Assembly (NCBI GenBank): GCA_965212525.1 | Contig: CBDBVC010000042.1 | Location: 79,437 to 143,436 of the forward strand | DNA: 64,000 nt | Direction: 5' to 3' | Origin: SZUA-38 sp965212525 | GTDB lineage: Bacteria; Pseudomonadota; Gammaproteobacteria; Xanthomonadales; SZUA-38 | In this document: one piece after another, positions 34,795 to 43,191 of the stretch | How the letters are laid out: every line of letters begins with the position of its first letter | How positions within the stretch are numbered: the stretch's first letter is position 1 | Position numbers and translations under genes: made by a program | The notes under the pieces: model-generated | Database searches by the model: none | Seen by the model: the letters and a program-made list of their open reading frames with translations, nothing else | Told to the model about the DNA's origin: nothing

Positions 34795-37668
34795 TCAGGC
34801 TGTCTTCTTGCGCCGCCGTTTGGGTGCACTGCCGGAAGCCTGGCCATCGGCCAGCACCTGTTTCAGGAAGTGGCCGGTGTGCGAGCCAGCATCTGCTGCG
34901 ATCTGCTCGGGTGTGCCGGTGGCAATGATCTGGCCGCCGCCATCACCACCCTCGGGTCCCAGGTCAATCACCCAGTCAGCCGTCTTGATGACATCCAGAT
35001 TGTGTTCGATCACCACGATGGTGTTGCCGTGATCCCTCAGACGGTGAAGTACCGACAGCAGCTGTTCAATATCATGAAAATGCAGCCCGGTAGTCGGTTC
35101 ATCCAGAATATAGAGTGTGTTGCCGGTGTCCCGTTTCGACAGTTCCTTGGCCAGCTTGATGCGCTGTGCCTCGCCTCCTGACAATGTCGTGGCACTCTGA
35201 CCCAGAGTGATATAGGACAGTCCGACGTCCATCAGTGTTTGCAGTTTGCGGGCCACCACGGGAACCGGATCGAACAGTTCGCGTGCATCCTCCACGGTGA
35301 GCGAAAGTACCTCGTGGATATTCAGGCCCTTGTAGCGGATATCCAGTGTCTCCCTGTTGTAGCGCTGCGCCTTGCAGGTATCACAGGGCACATAGACATC
35401 AGGCAGGAAATGCATCTCGACGCGGATCATGCCGTCGCCCTGACAGTTCTCACAACGGCCGCCACGTACATTGAAGCTGAATCGTCCGGGTTTGTAGCCA
35501 CGGGCACGAGCCTCGTGTGTGCCGGCAAACAGATCGCGAATGGGCGTGAACAGACCGGTGTAGGTGGCCGGGTTCGATCGTGGTGTCCGACCGATCGGGC
35601 TCTGGTCAATTTCCACGACCTTGTCAAAGTGCTCGATGCCCTCGATGGATTCGTAGGGACTGGGCTGAGTGCTGGCGTTGTTCAGGTCGCGGGCAGCAAT
35701 GCGATAGAAGGTATCGTTGATCAAGGTTGACTTGCCAGACCCGGACACACCGGTGATGCAGGTGAACACACCCACGGGCAGATCCAGCGTCACCGAATCC
35801 AGATTGTTGCCACTGGCACCGGCCAGCGTGACGCGTCTGTTCTTCTCGTCTGTGTGGCGTGTTTCGGGTACGGCAATCTGGCGCTTGCCTGACATGAACT
35901 GGCCAGTGACCGATTCGGCTGCAGACTTGATGTCCGAAAGCGAACCCTGTGCCGTGATTCGCCCACCGTGAACGCCGGCACCCGGACCGATGTCGACAAT
36001 ATGATCAGCCTGGCGAATGGCGTCCTCATCGTGTTCAACCACGATGACGGTATTGCCCAGATCACGCAGTCTGAACAGTGTTTTCAGCAGGCGTTCATTG
36101 TCGCGCTGATGCAAACCGATCGACGGCTCGTCAAGCACGTACATGACCCCGACGAGACCAGCACCAATCTGGCTGGCCAGACGAATGCGCTGAGCCTCGC
36201 CACCTGAGAGAGATCCGGCCTGTCGGTCCAGTGTGAGGTACTCCAGCCCCACATTGGTGAGAAACTGCAATCGCTCGACAATTTCCTTCAGAATCTTGAC
36301 CGCGATTTCGCCACGCCAGCCATCCAGGGTGAGCTCGGAGAAGAATCGGAAGGCGTCGCCCACCGATCGCGCAGTCAGCGAGGGCAGATTGTGATCATCG
36401 ACAAACACATGTCGAGCGCCAACATTGAGTCGTTCACCGTTGCATTTGGGACAGACCTTGTCGGATATGTACTTTGCCAGGTCTTCACGTACCACACTGG
36501 ATTCGGTCTCACGGTAGCGTCGCTGCAGGTTGGTGATGATGCCTTCGAAGCTGTGTTCGCGTGTCCAGCGATCGCCATTTTCATTCAGATAGGAGAACTT
36601 GATCTTTTCCCTTCCGCTGCCGTAAAGCACCACTTTCTGAATCTTGTTCGGCAGCTCTTCAAACGGGGTTTCGATGTCGAAGTCGAAATGATCGGCCAAT
36701 GAGCGGATCAGCTGGAAATAGTAGGCGTTACGACGATCCCAGCCGCGTACGGCACCGCCGGCCAGGCTGAGTTCCGGATGTCTGACCACGCGGTCAGCAT
36801 CAAATTCCTGGATCACGCCCAGACCGTCGCATTTCTGACAGGCGCCGGTCGGGTTGTTGAAGGAGAACAGACGTGGTTCCAGCTCTTCCAGACTGTAACC
36901 GCAATGCGGGCAGGAAAATCGTGAGGAGAACAGCAGGTCAATCTCGCCGTCCTCATCCATGCTCATGACCCGGGCCACGCCATTGGCCAGATTGAGTGCC
37001 GTTTCCAGCGATTCGGCCAGGCGTTGCTTGATGTCATCGCGCACCTTGATGCGATCAATCACCACCTCGATGGTATGCTTGACCCGCAGCTGCAGTTCGG
37101 GCACATCGTCGATGTCGTACAGCTCGCCGTCGACACGGACACGAACATAGCCCTGTGCACGCATCTCCTCGAACAGCTGAACATGCTCACCCTTGCGTTC
37201 CTTGACCACCGGCGCAAGAATCATCAGTCGCTCGCCCTCGGGCAATGCAGTGATGGTGTCAACCATCTGCGACACACTCTGTGCATCGAGATCAACGTCA
37301 TGATCAGGGCAGCGAGGAATACCCACCCGTGCGAACAGCAGTCTCAGATAATCGTAGATTTCGGTGATGGTGCCCACTGTGGATCGGGGATTGTGAGAAG
37401 TTGACTTCTGCTCGATCGATATCGCAGGCGACAGTCCCTCAATATGATCGACATCGGGTTTTTCCATCATCGAGAGGAATTGCCGGGCGTAGGCAGAAAG
37501 CGATTCCACATAGCGGCGTTGTCCCTCGGCATAGATGGTATCGAATGCCAGAGAGGATTTGCCCGATCCTGACAATCCGGTGATCACGATGAGCTCATTG
37601 CGCGGCAGGTCGATATCGACATCCATCAGGTTGTGGGTTCTCGCGCCGCGTATGCTGATTTGATCCAT
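34795..37668 (-). CDS. uvrA: Excinuclease ABC subunit A
   Basis: 957 residues, full length. Both ABC units are intact: Walker A GLSGSGKSSLAF (~30-41) and GVSGSGKSTLIN (~640), signatures LSGGEAQRIRLA and LSGGEAQRIKLA. Zinc fingers have CPHCG..CQKC (~255-285) and CENC..CDTC (~740-765). UvrA dimers scan DNA for bulky lesions and load UvrB in nucleotide-excision repair. Only a weak ribosome-binding site precedes ATG 37668. A plausible promoter lies 105-130 bp upstream; no LexA box (CTGT-N8-ACAG) was found there. It is divergent from the 2OG oxygenase gene. C-terminal SAPKRRRKKTA is a basic tail. Confidence 0.97.
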   Translation of the reverse strand: MDQISIRGARTHNLMDVDIDLPRNELIVITGLSGSGKSSLAFDTIYAEGQRRYVESLSAYARQFLSMMEKPDVDHIEGLSPAISIEQKSTSHNPRSTVGTITEIYDYLRLLFARVGIPRCPDHDVDLDAQSVSQMVDTITALPEGERLMILAPVVKERKGEHVQLFEEMRAQGYVRVRVDGELYDIDDVPELQLRVKHTIEVVIDRIKVRDDIKQRLAESLETALNLANGVARVMSMDEDGEIDLLFSSRFSCPHCGYSLEELEPRLFSFNNPTGACQKCDGLGVIQEFDADRVVRHPELSLAGGAVRGWDRRNAYYFQLIRSLADHFDFDIETPFEELPNKIQKVVLYGSGREKIKFSYLNENGDRWTREHSFEGIITNLQRRYRETESSVVREDLAKYISDKVCPKCNGERLNVGARHVFVDDHNLPSLTARSVGDAFRFFSELTLDGWRGEIAVKILKEIVERLQFLTNVGLEYLTLDRQAGSLSGGEAQRIRLASQIGAGLVGVMYVLDEPSIGLHQRDNERLLKTLFRLRDLGNTVIVVEHDEDAIRQADHIVDIGPGAGVHGGRITAQGSLSDIKSAAESVTGQFMSGKRQIAVPETRHTDEKNRRVTLAGASGNNLDSVTLDLPVGVFTCITGVSGSGKSTLINDTFYRIAARDLNNASTQPSPYESIEGIEHFDKVVEIDQSPIGRTPRSNPATYTGLFTPIRDLFAGTHEARARGYKPGRFSFNVRGGRCENCQGDGMIRVEMHFLPDVYVPCDTCKAQRYNRETLDIRYKGLNIHEVLSLTVEDARELFDPVPVVARKLQTLMDVGLSYITLGQSATTLSGGEAQRIKLAKELSKRDTGNTLYILDEPTTGLHFHDIEQLLSVLHRLRDHGNTIVVIEHNLDVIKTADWVIDLGPEGGDGGGQIIATGTPEQIAADAGSHTGHFLKQVLADGQASGSAPKRRRKKTA

Positions 37669-37772
37669 TTACTGTGTTTCTCTGCCTGTGGCTGGCTGCT
37701 GTCCAGGTCCTGGTTGCTGTCGGTTTCCATCTGTCGCCGATCGCATTGCTGGACGGACCGGCGAAACAGTCC

Positions 37773-37801
37773 AATATACCGCACTCGGGTGATCTAAACA
37801 A
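37773..37801 (-). promoter_or_regulatory. Predicted uvrA promoter
   Basis: On the minus strand TTGTTT (37801-37796), 17 bp, TATATT (37778-37773). No SOS box overlaps it. Confidence 0.5.
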
Positions 37802-37866
37802 AAGTTGTCATGAATAATGGCGCATGTCACAGTAGCGGCACTTTCTTCAATCATGCATGCGCAAGA

Positions 37867-38829
37867 ATGACACAGAGCGACCCATCTGACGCAGCGCTAG
37901 TGAACCTGCTCAATCCGGCATTGAAATCCGATCCGGAAGGGCTTCATCAACGATTCTGCAAGGCCAGTCCGTTTCCTCATCTCGTCCTCGATGATTTTCT
38001 CGACAGCGCGTTCTGTCAGCAGATCCTGGATGGGTTTCCGGGTTTCGAGGCCGGTTCGAACACGAATGAAGCCGGTGTTGCCGGGCTGAAGTCAACCGTT
38101 GAATCGGTTCTCGAGCTGGGGGGCGTGTACCCGCAGCTGGATCAACTGGTCAGATCCACGGCGTTTCGTGAGCTGCTCGGTCGCATCACGGGCATCGATG
38201 GTTTGCTGTATGACGAGCAGTACTTTGGCGGTGGCACCCACGATAATCGCCACGGTCAGTCACTCGATCCACACGTGGACTTTTCACATCATCCGGTACA
38301 GCACTGGCAGCGAAGGCTGAACCTGATCATTTATCTGAATCCTCTGTGGCAGGATGAATGGGGTGGCCAGATCCAGTTGCACAGGGATCCGCGGCTGCCA
38401 CCTGATGAGGATGAGATTGTGTCGGTGACACCAATCATGAATCGTGCCGTGCTGTTTGCCACGGACAATCGCTCCTGGCATGGGTTTCCGCAGATCAATC
38501 TGCCACAGGATGGTGCGGTGGATTGCAGGCGCTCATTTGCCATCTACTACTACACCGAGGTATCGGGTGAGCAGGCGAACGTGCACTCGACCATCTACGT
38601 GGATCGACATCTCGACCCTGAAATCAGGCCTGGACACACTCTGACCGAGCGTGACGTCGAACACATCAAGACAATGATTTCGCGACGTGATGATCATCTC
38701 AAACGGCTCTATCAGACCATATCCAGTCAGATGACGACGCTAACCAGGCTTATTCGACTGCATGATCGAATCATACGGCTGAGTGCTCCGGTCAGGCGTT
38801 TCAGAGACTGGCTTCTCAGGCGCAAATGA
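37867..38829 (+). CDS. 2-oxoglutarate/Fe(II)-dependent oxygenase (prolyl-hydroxylase-like)
   Basis: 320 residues from ATG 37867 (the frame is open to 37810). The double-stranded beta-helix core has the iron triad: HVD in LDPHVDFSHH, the distal His in SWHGFPQI, and the 2-oxoglutarate-binding Arg in CRRSFAIYYYT. The N-terminal part (FPHLVLDDFLDSAFCQQIL) is typical of 2OG-Fe(II) oxygenases of the Ofd1/P4H-like group. The C-terminal ~70 residues are basic and helical. It hydroxylates an unknown protein or small molecule in the cytoplasm. The gene stands alone, divergent from uvrA and upstream of rplU; in other organisms relatives hydroxylate ribosomal proteins, so the position next to rplU-rpmA is suggestive but not proof. 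Confidence 0.8.
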   Translation: MTQSDPSDAALVNLLNPALKSDPEGLHQRFCKASPFPHLVLDDFLDSAFCQQILDGFPGFEAGSNTNEAGVAGLKSTVESVLELGGVYPQLDQLVRSTAFRELLGRITGIDGLLYDEQYFGGGTHDNRHGQSLDPHVDFSHHPVQHWQRRLNLIIYLNPLWQDEWGGQIQLHRDPRLPPDEDEIVSVTPIMNRAVLFATDNRSWHGFPQINLPQDGAVDCRRSFAIYYYTEVSGEQANVHSTIYVDRHLDPEIRPGHTLTERDVEHIKTMISRRDDHLKRLYQTISSQMTTLTRLIRLHDRIIRLSAPVRRFRDWLLRRK

Positions 38830-38886
38830 GGCGCAATCACGTCCAGATCCGCTGATCAGGGACGCATAAAAAAGGTCTATCAGGCA

Positions 38887-38915
38887 TTGACTTATCGAAT
38901 CCGTGCCGCTAACAT
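38887..38915 (+). promoter_or_regulatory. Predicted promoter of rplU-rpmA
   Basis: TTGACT (38887-38892), 17 bp, TAACAT (38910-38915). A second -10-like TATAAG at 38940-38945 lacks a good -35. The leader before rplU would be ~125 nt. Confidence 0.45.
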
Positions 38916-39047
38916 TCCCGCTCTTTTGCAAGACCAAATTATAAGATGATCGCACAGAAGAGCGGCCACCTGATTCCCGGCACTGCCGAACCAGAGTGAA
39001 ACCAGCCAGCGGTCAGAAAAGAAACAACAACTAGGAGACTCATAGTC

Positions 39048-39746
39048 ATGTACGCAGTATTTGCGACAGGTGGCAAGCAGTACCGTGCTGCCCCGGGCGA
39101 TCGCCTGAAAGTTGAAAAACTCAATGTTGAAGAAGGTGACAACGTCACGCTGGACCAGGTCATGATGGTTTCAGACGGTGATAATGTCATCATAGGCACC
39201 CCCACCATCGATGGTGGCGCTGTAGAAGCCAAGGTGCTTTCTCACGGCCGTGCCAAGAAAGTCCGTATCATCAAGTTCCGTCGCCGCAAGCATTCCCGCA
39301 AGCAAATGGGTCATCGCCAGTCGTATACCGAGCTGGAGATCACCAATGTAATTGCATCCGGTGCCAAGCCGGCCGCCAAGAAAGCCGCTCCCAAGAAAGC
39401 AGCACCTGCCAAGGACGACAAGCCCAAGGCCGAAAAGAAGGCTGCACCAAAGAAGGAAGCACCCAAGAAGGCTGAAGCCAAGGCCACCGAGCTCAAGTTC
39501 CTCGATGCGCCAAACGGTGAAGCCGATGATCTGAAGAAGATTTCCGGTGTTGGGCCTGTTCTCGAGAAGAAGCTCAACGGACTGGGCATCTACCATTTCA
39601 GCCAGATTGCTGAATTCACACCCGAGCAGATCGCTCAGGTTGACGACGCCCTGAGTTTCAAGGGTCGTATCGATCGTGACGACTGGCTGGGACAGGCTAA
39701 AACACTGGCTGAAGGCGGCGAGACCGAATTCAGCAAGAAGAAGTAA
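39048..39746 (+). CDS. rplU: Ribosomal protein bL21 with C-terminal helix-hairpin-helix extension
   Basis: 232 residues, more than twice the ~103 of ordinary bL21. Residues 1-103 are a normal L21 (MYAVFATGGKQYRAAPGD..., FRRRKHSRKQMGHRQ), which binds 23S rRNA in the 50S subunit. Residues ~106-148 are a Lys/Ala/Pro-rich linker. Residues ~149-232 form a compact helix-hairpin-helix-like domain (LKKISGVGPVLEKKLNGLGI, then ALSFKGRIDRDDWLGQA). This extension is known to me from alphaproteobacterial L21, not from the usual gammaproteobacterial protein. AGGAG sits ten bases before the ATG. rpmA follows after 12 bp. Confidence 0.95.
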   Translation: MYAVFATGGKQYRAAPGDRLKVEKLNVEEGDNVTLDQVMMVSDGDNVIIGTPTIDGGAVEAKVLSHGRAKKVRIIKFRRRKHSRKQMGHRQSYTELEITNVIASGAKPAAKKAAPKKAAPAKDDKPKAEKKAAPKKEAPKKAEAKATELKFLDAPNGEADDLKKISGVGPVLEKKLNGLGIYHFSQIAEFTPEQIAQVDDALSFKGRIDRDDWLGQAKTLAEGGETEFSKKK

Positions 39747-39758
39747 GAGGACTGATCA

Positions 39759-40016
39759 ATGGCTCATAAGAAAGCAGGCGGTAGTACCCGCAACGGTCGC
39801 GATTCGAATCCCAAGTTTCTTGGTGTCAAGAAATACGGCGGTGAGTCTGTTCTGGCAGGCAATATCCTGGTTCGTCAGCGCGGCACAAAAATTCATGCCG
39901 GTGAGAACGTTGGTTGTGGACGCGACCACACCCTGTTTGCCACGGCAGATGGCAAGGTGAAATTTCACCAGGGCGGACCGCTCAACCGAAAGTTTGTATC
40001 GGTAGAGAAGTCCTGA
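39759..40016 (+). CDS. rpmA: Ribosomal protein bL27
   Basis: 85 residues, standard length. It begins MAHKKAGGSTRNGRDSNPK without the cleavable leader found in Firmicutes, so the N-terminal tail that reaches the peptidyl-transferase centre is made directly. GAGGACTGATCA provides the ribosome-binding site. Conserved stretches GNILVRQRGTKIHAGENVG and GRDHTLFA are intact. It is the second gene of rplU-rpmA and is followed by a strong terminator 22 bp after the stop, which separates it from obgE even though the three genes are collinear. Confidence 0.97.
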   Translation: MAHKKAGGSTRNGRDSNPKFLGVKKYGGESVLAGNILVRQRGTKIHAGENVGCGRDHTLFATADGKVKFHQGGPLNRKFVSVEKS

Positions 40017-40037
40017 CAAATCCCGCAAGATTTGACG

Positions 40038-40064
40038 AAAAGCCCCGCACTGCGGGGCTTTTTT
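40038..40064 (+). terminator. Rho-independent terminator after rpmA
   Basis: AAAAGCCCCGC, loop ACT, GCGGGGCTTTT with a T run. obgE starts 38 bp later, so partial read-through or a promoter inside the spacer must serve obgE. Confidence 0.93.
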
Positions 40065-40101
40065 GTATACTTTTCAAACAGATGACTACAGGTTACCCGC
40101 A

Positions 40102-41181
40102 ATGAAATTTGTTGATGAAGTCAAGATCACGGTAGCTGCCGGCGATGGCGGTAACGGTGTGGTCGGCTTTCGCCGGGAAAAATACGTGCCCAGAGGTGGC
40201 CCGGACGGTGGCGATGGCGGCAATGGCGGCAGCGTTTATCTGCAGGGCGATGAAGGCCTCAACACCCTGGTTGATTTCCGTCATCAGCGATTTTACGGTG
40301 CCGAACGCGGCACTAACGGTGGTGGTTCCAATTGCACCGGCAGGAAGGGTGACGATCTGGTCATTACCGTTCCCGTCGGTACGGTCGTGGTCAATGTCGA
40401 GACTGACGAGGTGATCGGCGATATCACGGCGCATGAACAGCAGTTGCTGGTGGCACAGGGGGGTGAAGGCGGCAAGGGCAATGCCCGTTTCAAGTCCTCG
40501 ACCAATCGTGCTCCCAGGCAACAGACCAATGGCACGCCAGGCGAGCGGCGTGATTTGCATCTGGAACTCAAGGTTCTGGCCGATGTGGGGCTGCTGGGAT
40601 TCCCCAACGCCGGAAAATCAACCCTGATCAGCACGGTTTCGGCGGCCAGACCAAAGGTGGCCGATTATCCGTTCACGACCCTTTATCCCAATCTGGGTGT
40701 GGTACGTACCGATGTCGATCAGAGTTTCGTGATTGCCGATATACCCGGAGTAATCGAGGGTGCAGCAGAGGGTGCCGGACTGGGTATCCAGTTTCTCAAG
40801 CACATCCAGCGTACTCGACTGTTGCTTCATCTGGTTGAACTGATGCCGCTGGATGGCATGCCACTGGAAAACCAGGTTCGAAATATCGAAACCGAACTGG
40901 TCAATTTCGAGGAAAGTCTGATCAACAAGCCGCGCTGGCTGGTATTCACCAAAGCCGATCTGCTGGACAGGGCAGAGGCCGAATCACTGGCGGCTGAGTG
41001 TGTCGAAAAGATTGGCTGGGATGACCGCTGGTTCGTGATTTCATCGGTCAGCCGACAGGGTACTGAAAAGCTGATGCACGAAGTGGCTGCATTCATCGAT
41101 GATCTGGATCTGCCGGCTGTCGATGAAATACAAGAAGAAAATGGCGTCACTGCTGACAATTCACCCGCTCAGCAGGGCTGA
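40102..41181 (+). CDS. obgE: GTPase Obg/CgtA
   Basis: 359 residues from ATG 40102. The Gly-rich Obg fold (residues 1-158: AGDGGNGVVGFRREKYVPRG) precedes the GTPase domain with G1 GFPNAGKST, switch region DYPFTTL, G3 DIPGVIEGA and G4 TKAD (~283). A short acidic tail (DEIQEENGV) ends the protein. Obg binds the 50S subunit and links ribosome assembly to the stringent response. Position after rplU-rpmA is the classical arrangement. The last 35 bp overlap, tail to tail, with the convergent Fur-like gene. Confidence 0.96.
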   Translation: MKFVDEVKITVAAGDGGNGVVGFRREKYVPRGGPDGGDGGNGGSVYLQGDEGLNTLVDFRHQRFYGAERGTNGGGSNCTGRKGDDLVITVPVGTVVVNVETDEVIGDITAHEQQLLVAQGGEGGKGNARFKSSTNRAPRQQTNGTPGERRDLHLELKVLADVGLLGFPNAGKSTLISTVSAARPKVADYPFTTLYPNLGVVRTDVDQSFVIADIPGVIEGAAEGAGLGIQFLKHIQRTRLLLHLVELMPLDGMPLENQVRNIETELVNFEESLINKPRWLVFTKADLLDRAEAESLAAECVEKIGWDDRWFVISSVSRQGTEKLMHEVAAFIDDLDLPAVDEIQEENGVTADNSPAQQG

Positions 41182-41821
41182 TCAACTCAGCCTTGTCCCT
41201 GAACAGCTGTCTGCAGTGCTCACTGCAATCTATCAACCGATTCTGTGACGGATAATACAGATGGGCATGAGGCTCGGTATTGCGGTCATAGAAAACCTGC
41301 CCGTCAGCTGTCGATATTTGCTGGATCAGGCCTTGCCTGTCCAGTTCACTGAGTGCTTGTAGAGCACTGTCTTCGTTTCCTGGCAGTCCCTTGTTCAACA
41401 CGTGTTCAAGTAACTGATGCTCGCCGTGGTGCAGATCATGACTGCGAATCTGAAATAGCAGTTCCTGAGCCAGTGCGTGATTGCTGTCGTTCCAGCCGAT
41501 CAGGTCACGTCTGATGCCAAGTGTGTTCTCGATGCGGCAACGCTCGATCATTGATCGTGCCAGCAAGGATTTTACCTGATTGGTGCAGATACGCAGGGTA
41601 AACCGCTGACTGTCTTCATCAGACAGCTCGCTCGGCAGCTCTGTCATGGCGCTGTCTGACGGTTCACTCAGGCCAAACAGACCACGACAGACCGACCATA
41701 GCTGACGGGCCATCAAGCCGGTCCAGCGGTGATGAGGAAAGACAGCTGTATCATTGTGCCAGAGACTGATAGTACATCGTGCGAGGTTTGACTCCAGAGT
41801 CCAGCAATGGTCAGCTTTCAT
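41147..41821 (-). CDS. Degenerate Fur-family-like winged-helix protein
   Basis: 224 residues. The C-terminal half (~125-215) follows the Fur pattern: a helical DNA-binding part ending ALQALSELDRQGLIQQI, then QVFYDRNTEPHAHLYYPSQ and LIDCSEH, which aligns with the Fur strand where HHHxxC is normal. Here it is HAH and the CxxC zinc pairs are absent, so metal sensing is probably altered or lost. The N-terminal ~115 residues are not recognised. It overlaps the CbiX-like gene by 11 bp and shares its Fur-box promoter, suggesting an iron- or haem-related regulator or accessory protein. The 3' end overlaps obgE by 35 bp. Confidence 0.55.
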   Translation of the reverse strand: MKADHCWTLESNLARCTISLWHNDTAVFPHHRWTGLMARQLWSVCRGLFGLSEPSDSAMTELPSELSDEDSQRFTLRICTNQVKSLLARSMIERCRIENTLGIRRDLIGWNDSNHALAQELLFQIRSHDLHHGEHQLLEHVLNKGLPGNEDSALQALSELDRQGLIQQISTADGQVFYDRNTEPHAHLYYPSQNRLIDCSEHCRQLFRDKAELISPAERVNCQQ

Positions 41822-42551
41822 GACCGATTGTCCTCACGATCCATTTTTCGATCAGGGGGTGGGGCAACAGGCCCAGGCCCTGTGACTGATATGTCAGATC
41901 GTTCAGTACACTCGCATAGGGTCCAAAGCCGAACAGTCTGACGGGTATGACCAGAACAGTCATGCCATCGGCTTCAGCCTGTTTAACCCATGACCTGATG
42001 GCGCTTTCAGCCTTCTGCCGTTTTTCCGGCCAGTCCTCGCGCAGCGTCGTGCACCAGATCGATTCAGGCCCGATTGATGTTTCAGTCAGTTCGGCACGTT
42101 GCTGCAGGGCCTGTATGCAGCTGGCATCGTCGTCATCACTGGCAGCACCGTGGGCCAGGAACAGAATGCGTTCAAGCTCGGGTCGGGTTGATAATGCCTG
42201 TGCCCGATCTAGCAGTATGCTGTCGGTCTCGACTGCATTGACCAGCCCGTTGCCGTGCCACTCGATTCGGGTGTCGGGGTAGCTGCTCTTGAGTCGATCC
42301 CGGGTGCTCCTGTGGCGTTCATTGAACACAGGGCTGTAGATTGACAATCGAATGATGTGAACCTCGTTACAGCCGGAGTTGATCAGTCGATCAGCCGCTT
42401 GAGTCAGGCCATCGATATTGCTCATGCCGGTCGACACGATGACGCTGTATTGCTCGCGCAGGCTGATGGCCAGATCCTCGACAGCCTGGTTCCAGGCGGG
42501 TGAACCACCGTGAACCAGCAGCACGATGCCGATATTCCCGGTTTCAGTCAT
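41811..42551 (-). CDS. CbiX/SirB-like (ferro)chelatase-family protein
   Basis: 246 residues. The opening IGIVLLVHGGSPAWNQAVEDL and the second half LFLAHGAASDDDDA give the two HG motifs of a duplicated chelatase fold as in sirohydrochlorin cobalto/ferrochelatases; VIVSTGMSNIDGLTQAADRL and EVHIIRLSIYSPVFNERH fit the phosphate-loop/His region. It probably binds or inserts Fe or Co into a tetrapyrrole, or strips it; exact chemistry cannot be read. It is the first gene of a two-gene operon whose promoter carries a perfect Fur box, so it should be induced on iron limitation. No other cobalamin or sirohaem genes are nearby. Confidence 0.72.
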   Translation of the reverse strand: MTETGNIGIVLLVHGGSPAWNQAVEDLAISLREQYSVIVSTGMSNIDGLTQAADRLINSGCNEVHIIRLSIYSPVFNERHRSTRDRLKSSYPDTRIEWHGNGLVNAVETDSILLDRAQALSTRPELERILFLAHGAASDDDDASCIQALQQRAELTETSIGPESIWCTTLREDWPEKRQKAESAIRSWVKQAEADGMTVLVIPVRLFGFGPYASVLNDLTYQSQGLGLLPHPLIEKWIVRTIGHES

Positions 42552-42604
42552 GGCTTGCTACGATCATGATCATTGAAGTTTATCTGGTCAGTCAGTCGCG
42601 ATTG

Positions 42605-42633
42605 ATTTTAATGAGAATGATTCTCATTTGCAA
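42605..42633 (-). promoter_or_regulatory. Fur-regulated promoter (Fur box inside the 17-bp spacer)
   Basis: On the minus strand TTGCAA (42633-42628), 17 bp, TAAAAT (42610-42605). The palindrome AATGAGAATGATTCTCATT (42610-42628, 9-1-9 perfect) fills the spacer; its core TGAGAAT-G-ATTCTCA matches the 7-1-7 Fur consensus except one symmetric position. Fe-Fur binding would block the CbiX-like operon. Confidence 0.9.
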
Positions 42634-42725
42634 GCATTGCACTGAGATTGACAGTCATTGCCTGCATCAGGCAGGAATGGCAGGTAATTGAACGGAAAAA
42701 TTCGTGATTTGTGCGGTGCAGCATG

Positions 42726-42752
42726 AAAAACGGCCCAATCAAGGGCCGTTTT
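42726..42752 (-). terminator. Rho-independent terminator of rpsT
   Basis: On the minus strand AAAACGGCCC, 6-nt loop, GGGCCGTTTT then T, 24 bp past the rpsT stop. Confidence 0.85.
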
Positions 42753-42775
42753 CCGGATTCTGTAACGCGTCTGCC

Positions 42776-43036
42776 TTACATGCTGCGAATACGTGAGTTC
42801 AAGCGACTCTTGTGACGGGCAGCCTTGTTTCTGTGGATCAGACCTTTTGAAGCGGTCGCGTCGATCACATTAATGGCAGTTTTGTAGGCTTCTTCCGCCT
42901 TTTTTTTGTCACCAGATTCAATGGCATTTACAACTTTCTTGATGTAAGTTCTAAATCTTGAACGCGCGCTCGCATTGCGCAAGCGATTCTTGGTCGCCTG
43001 ACGGACACGCTTTTTGGCTTGTGCAGTATGAGCCAA
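42776..43036 (-). CDS. rpsT: Ribosomal protein bS20
   Basis: 86 residues, normal size. The sequence is Lys/Arg/Ala-rich and helical throughout: MAHTAQAKKRVRQATKNRLR, then ASARSRFRTYIKK, and ends with HRNKAARHKSRLNSRIRSM. S20 binds 16S rRNA early in 30S assembly. CAGGAG lies seven bases before the ATG. It is divergent from murJ, as in Pseudomonas. A 12-bp palindrome lies in its leader; S20 represses its own translation in E. coli, and whether this element takes part is unknown. Confidence 0.97.
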   Translation of the reverse strand: MAHTAQAKKRVRQATKNRLRNASARSRFRTYIKKVVNAIESGDKKKAEEAYKTAINVIDATASKGLIHRNKAARHKSRLNSRIRSM

Positions 43037-43070
43037 TGGTCTACTCCTGAAAATTAATAATGATAAAACC

Positions 43071-43082
43071 GGACAATTGTCC
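43071..43082. other. 12-bp palindrome between rpsT and murJ
   Basis: GGACAATTGTCC is a perfect palindrome 35 bp upstream of the rpsT ATG. Confidence 0.35.
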
Positions 43083-43191
43083 TATGAAGACTCTGTACAG
43101 TCAATACCAGCGGAACAATCGACAGGTGTTTTTGATGACTGCCTTATGGCCGTTCAGACACTGTAATTGTCGCGTGGGTGCCTGAGCCGGG

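Noticed and set aside
37669..37866. LexA (SOS) box upstream of uvrA
   Set aside because: Several CTGT motifs occur, but none has ACAG at the required spacing.
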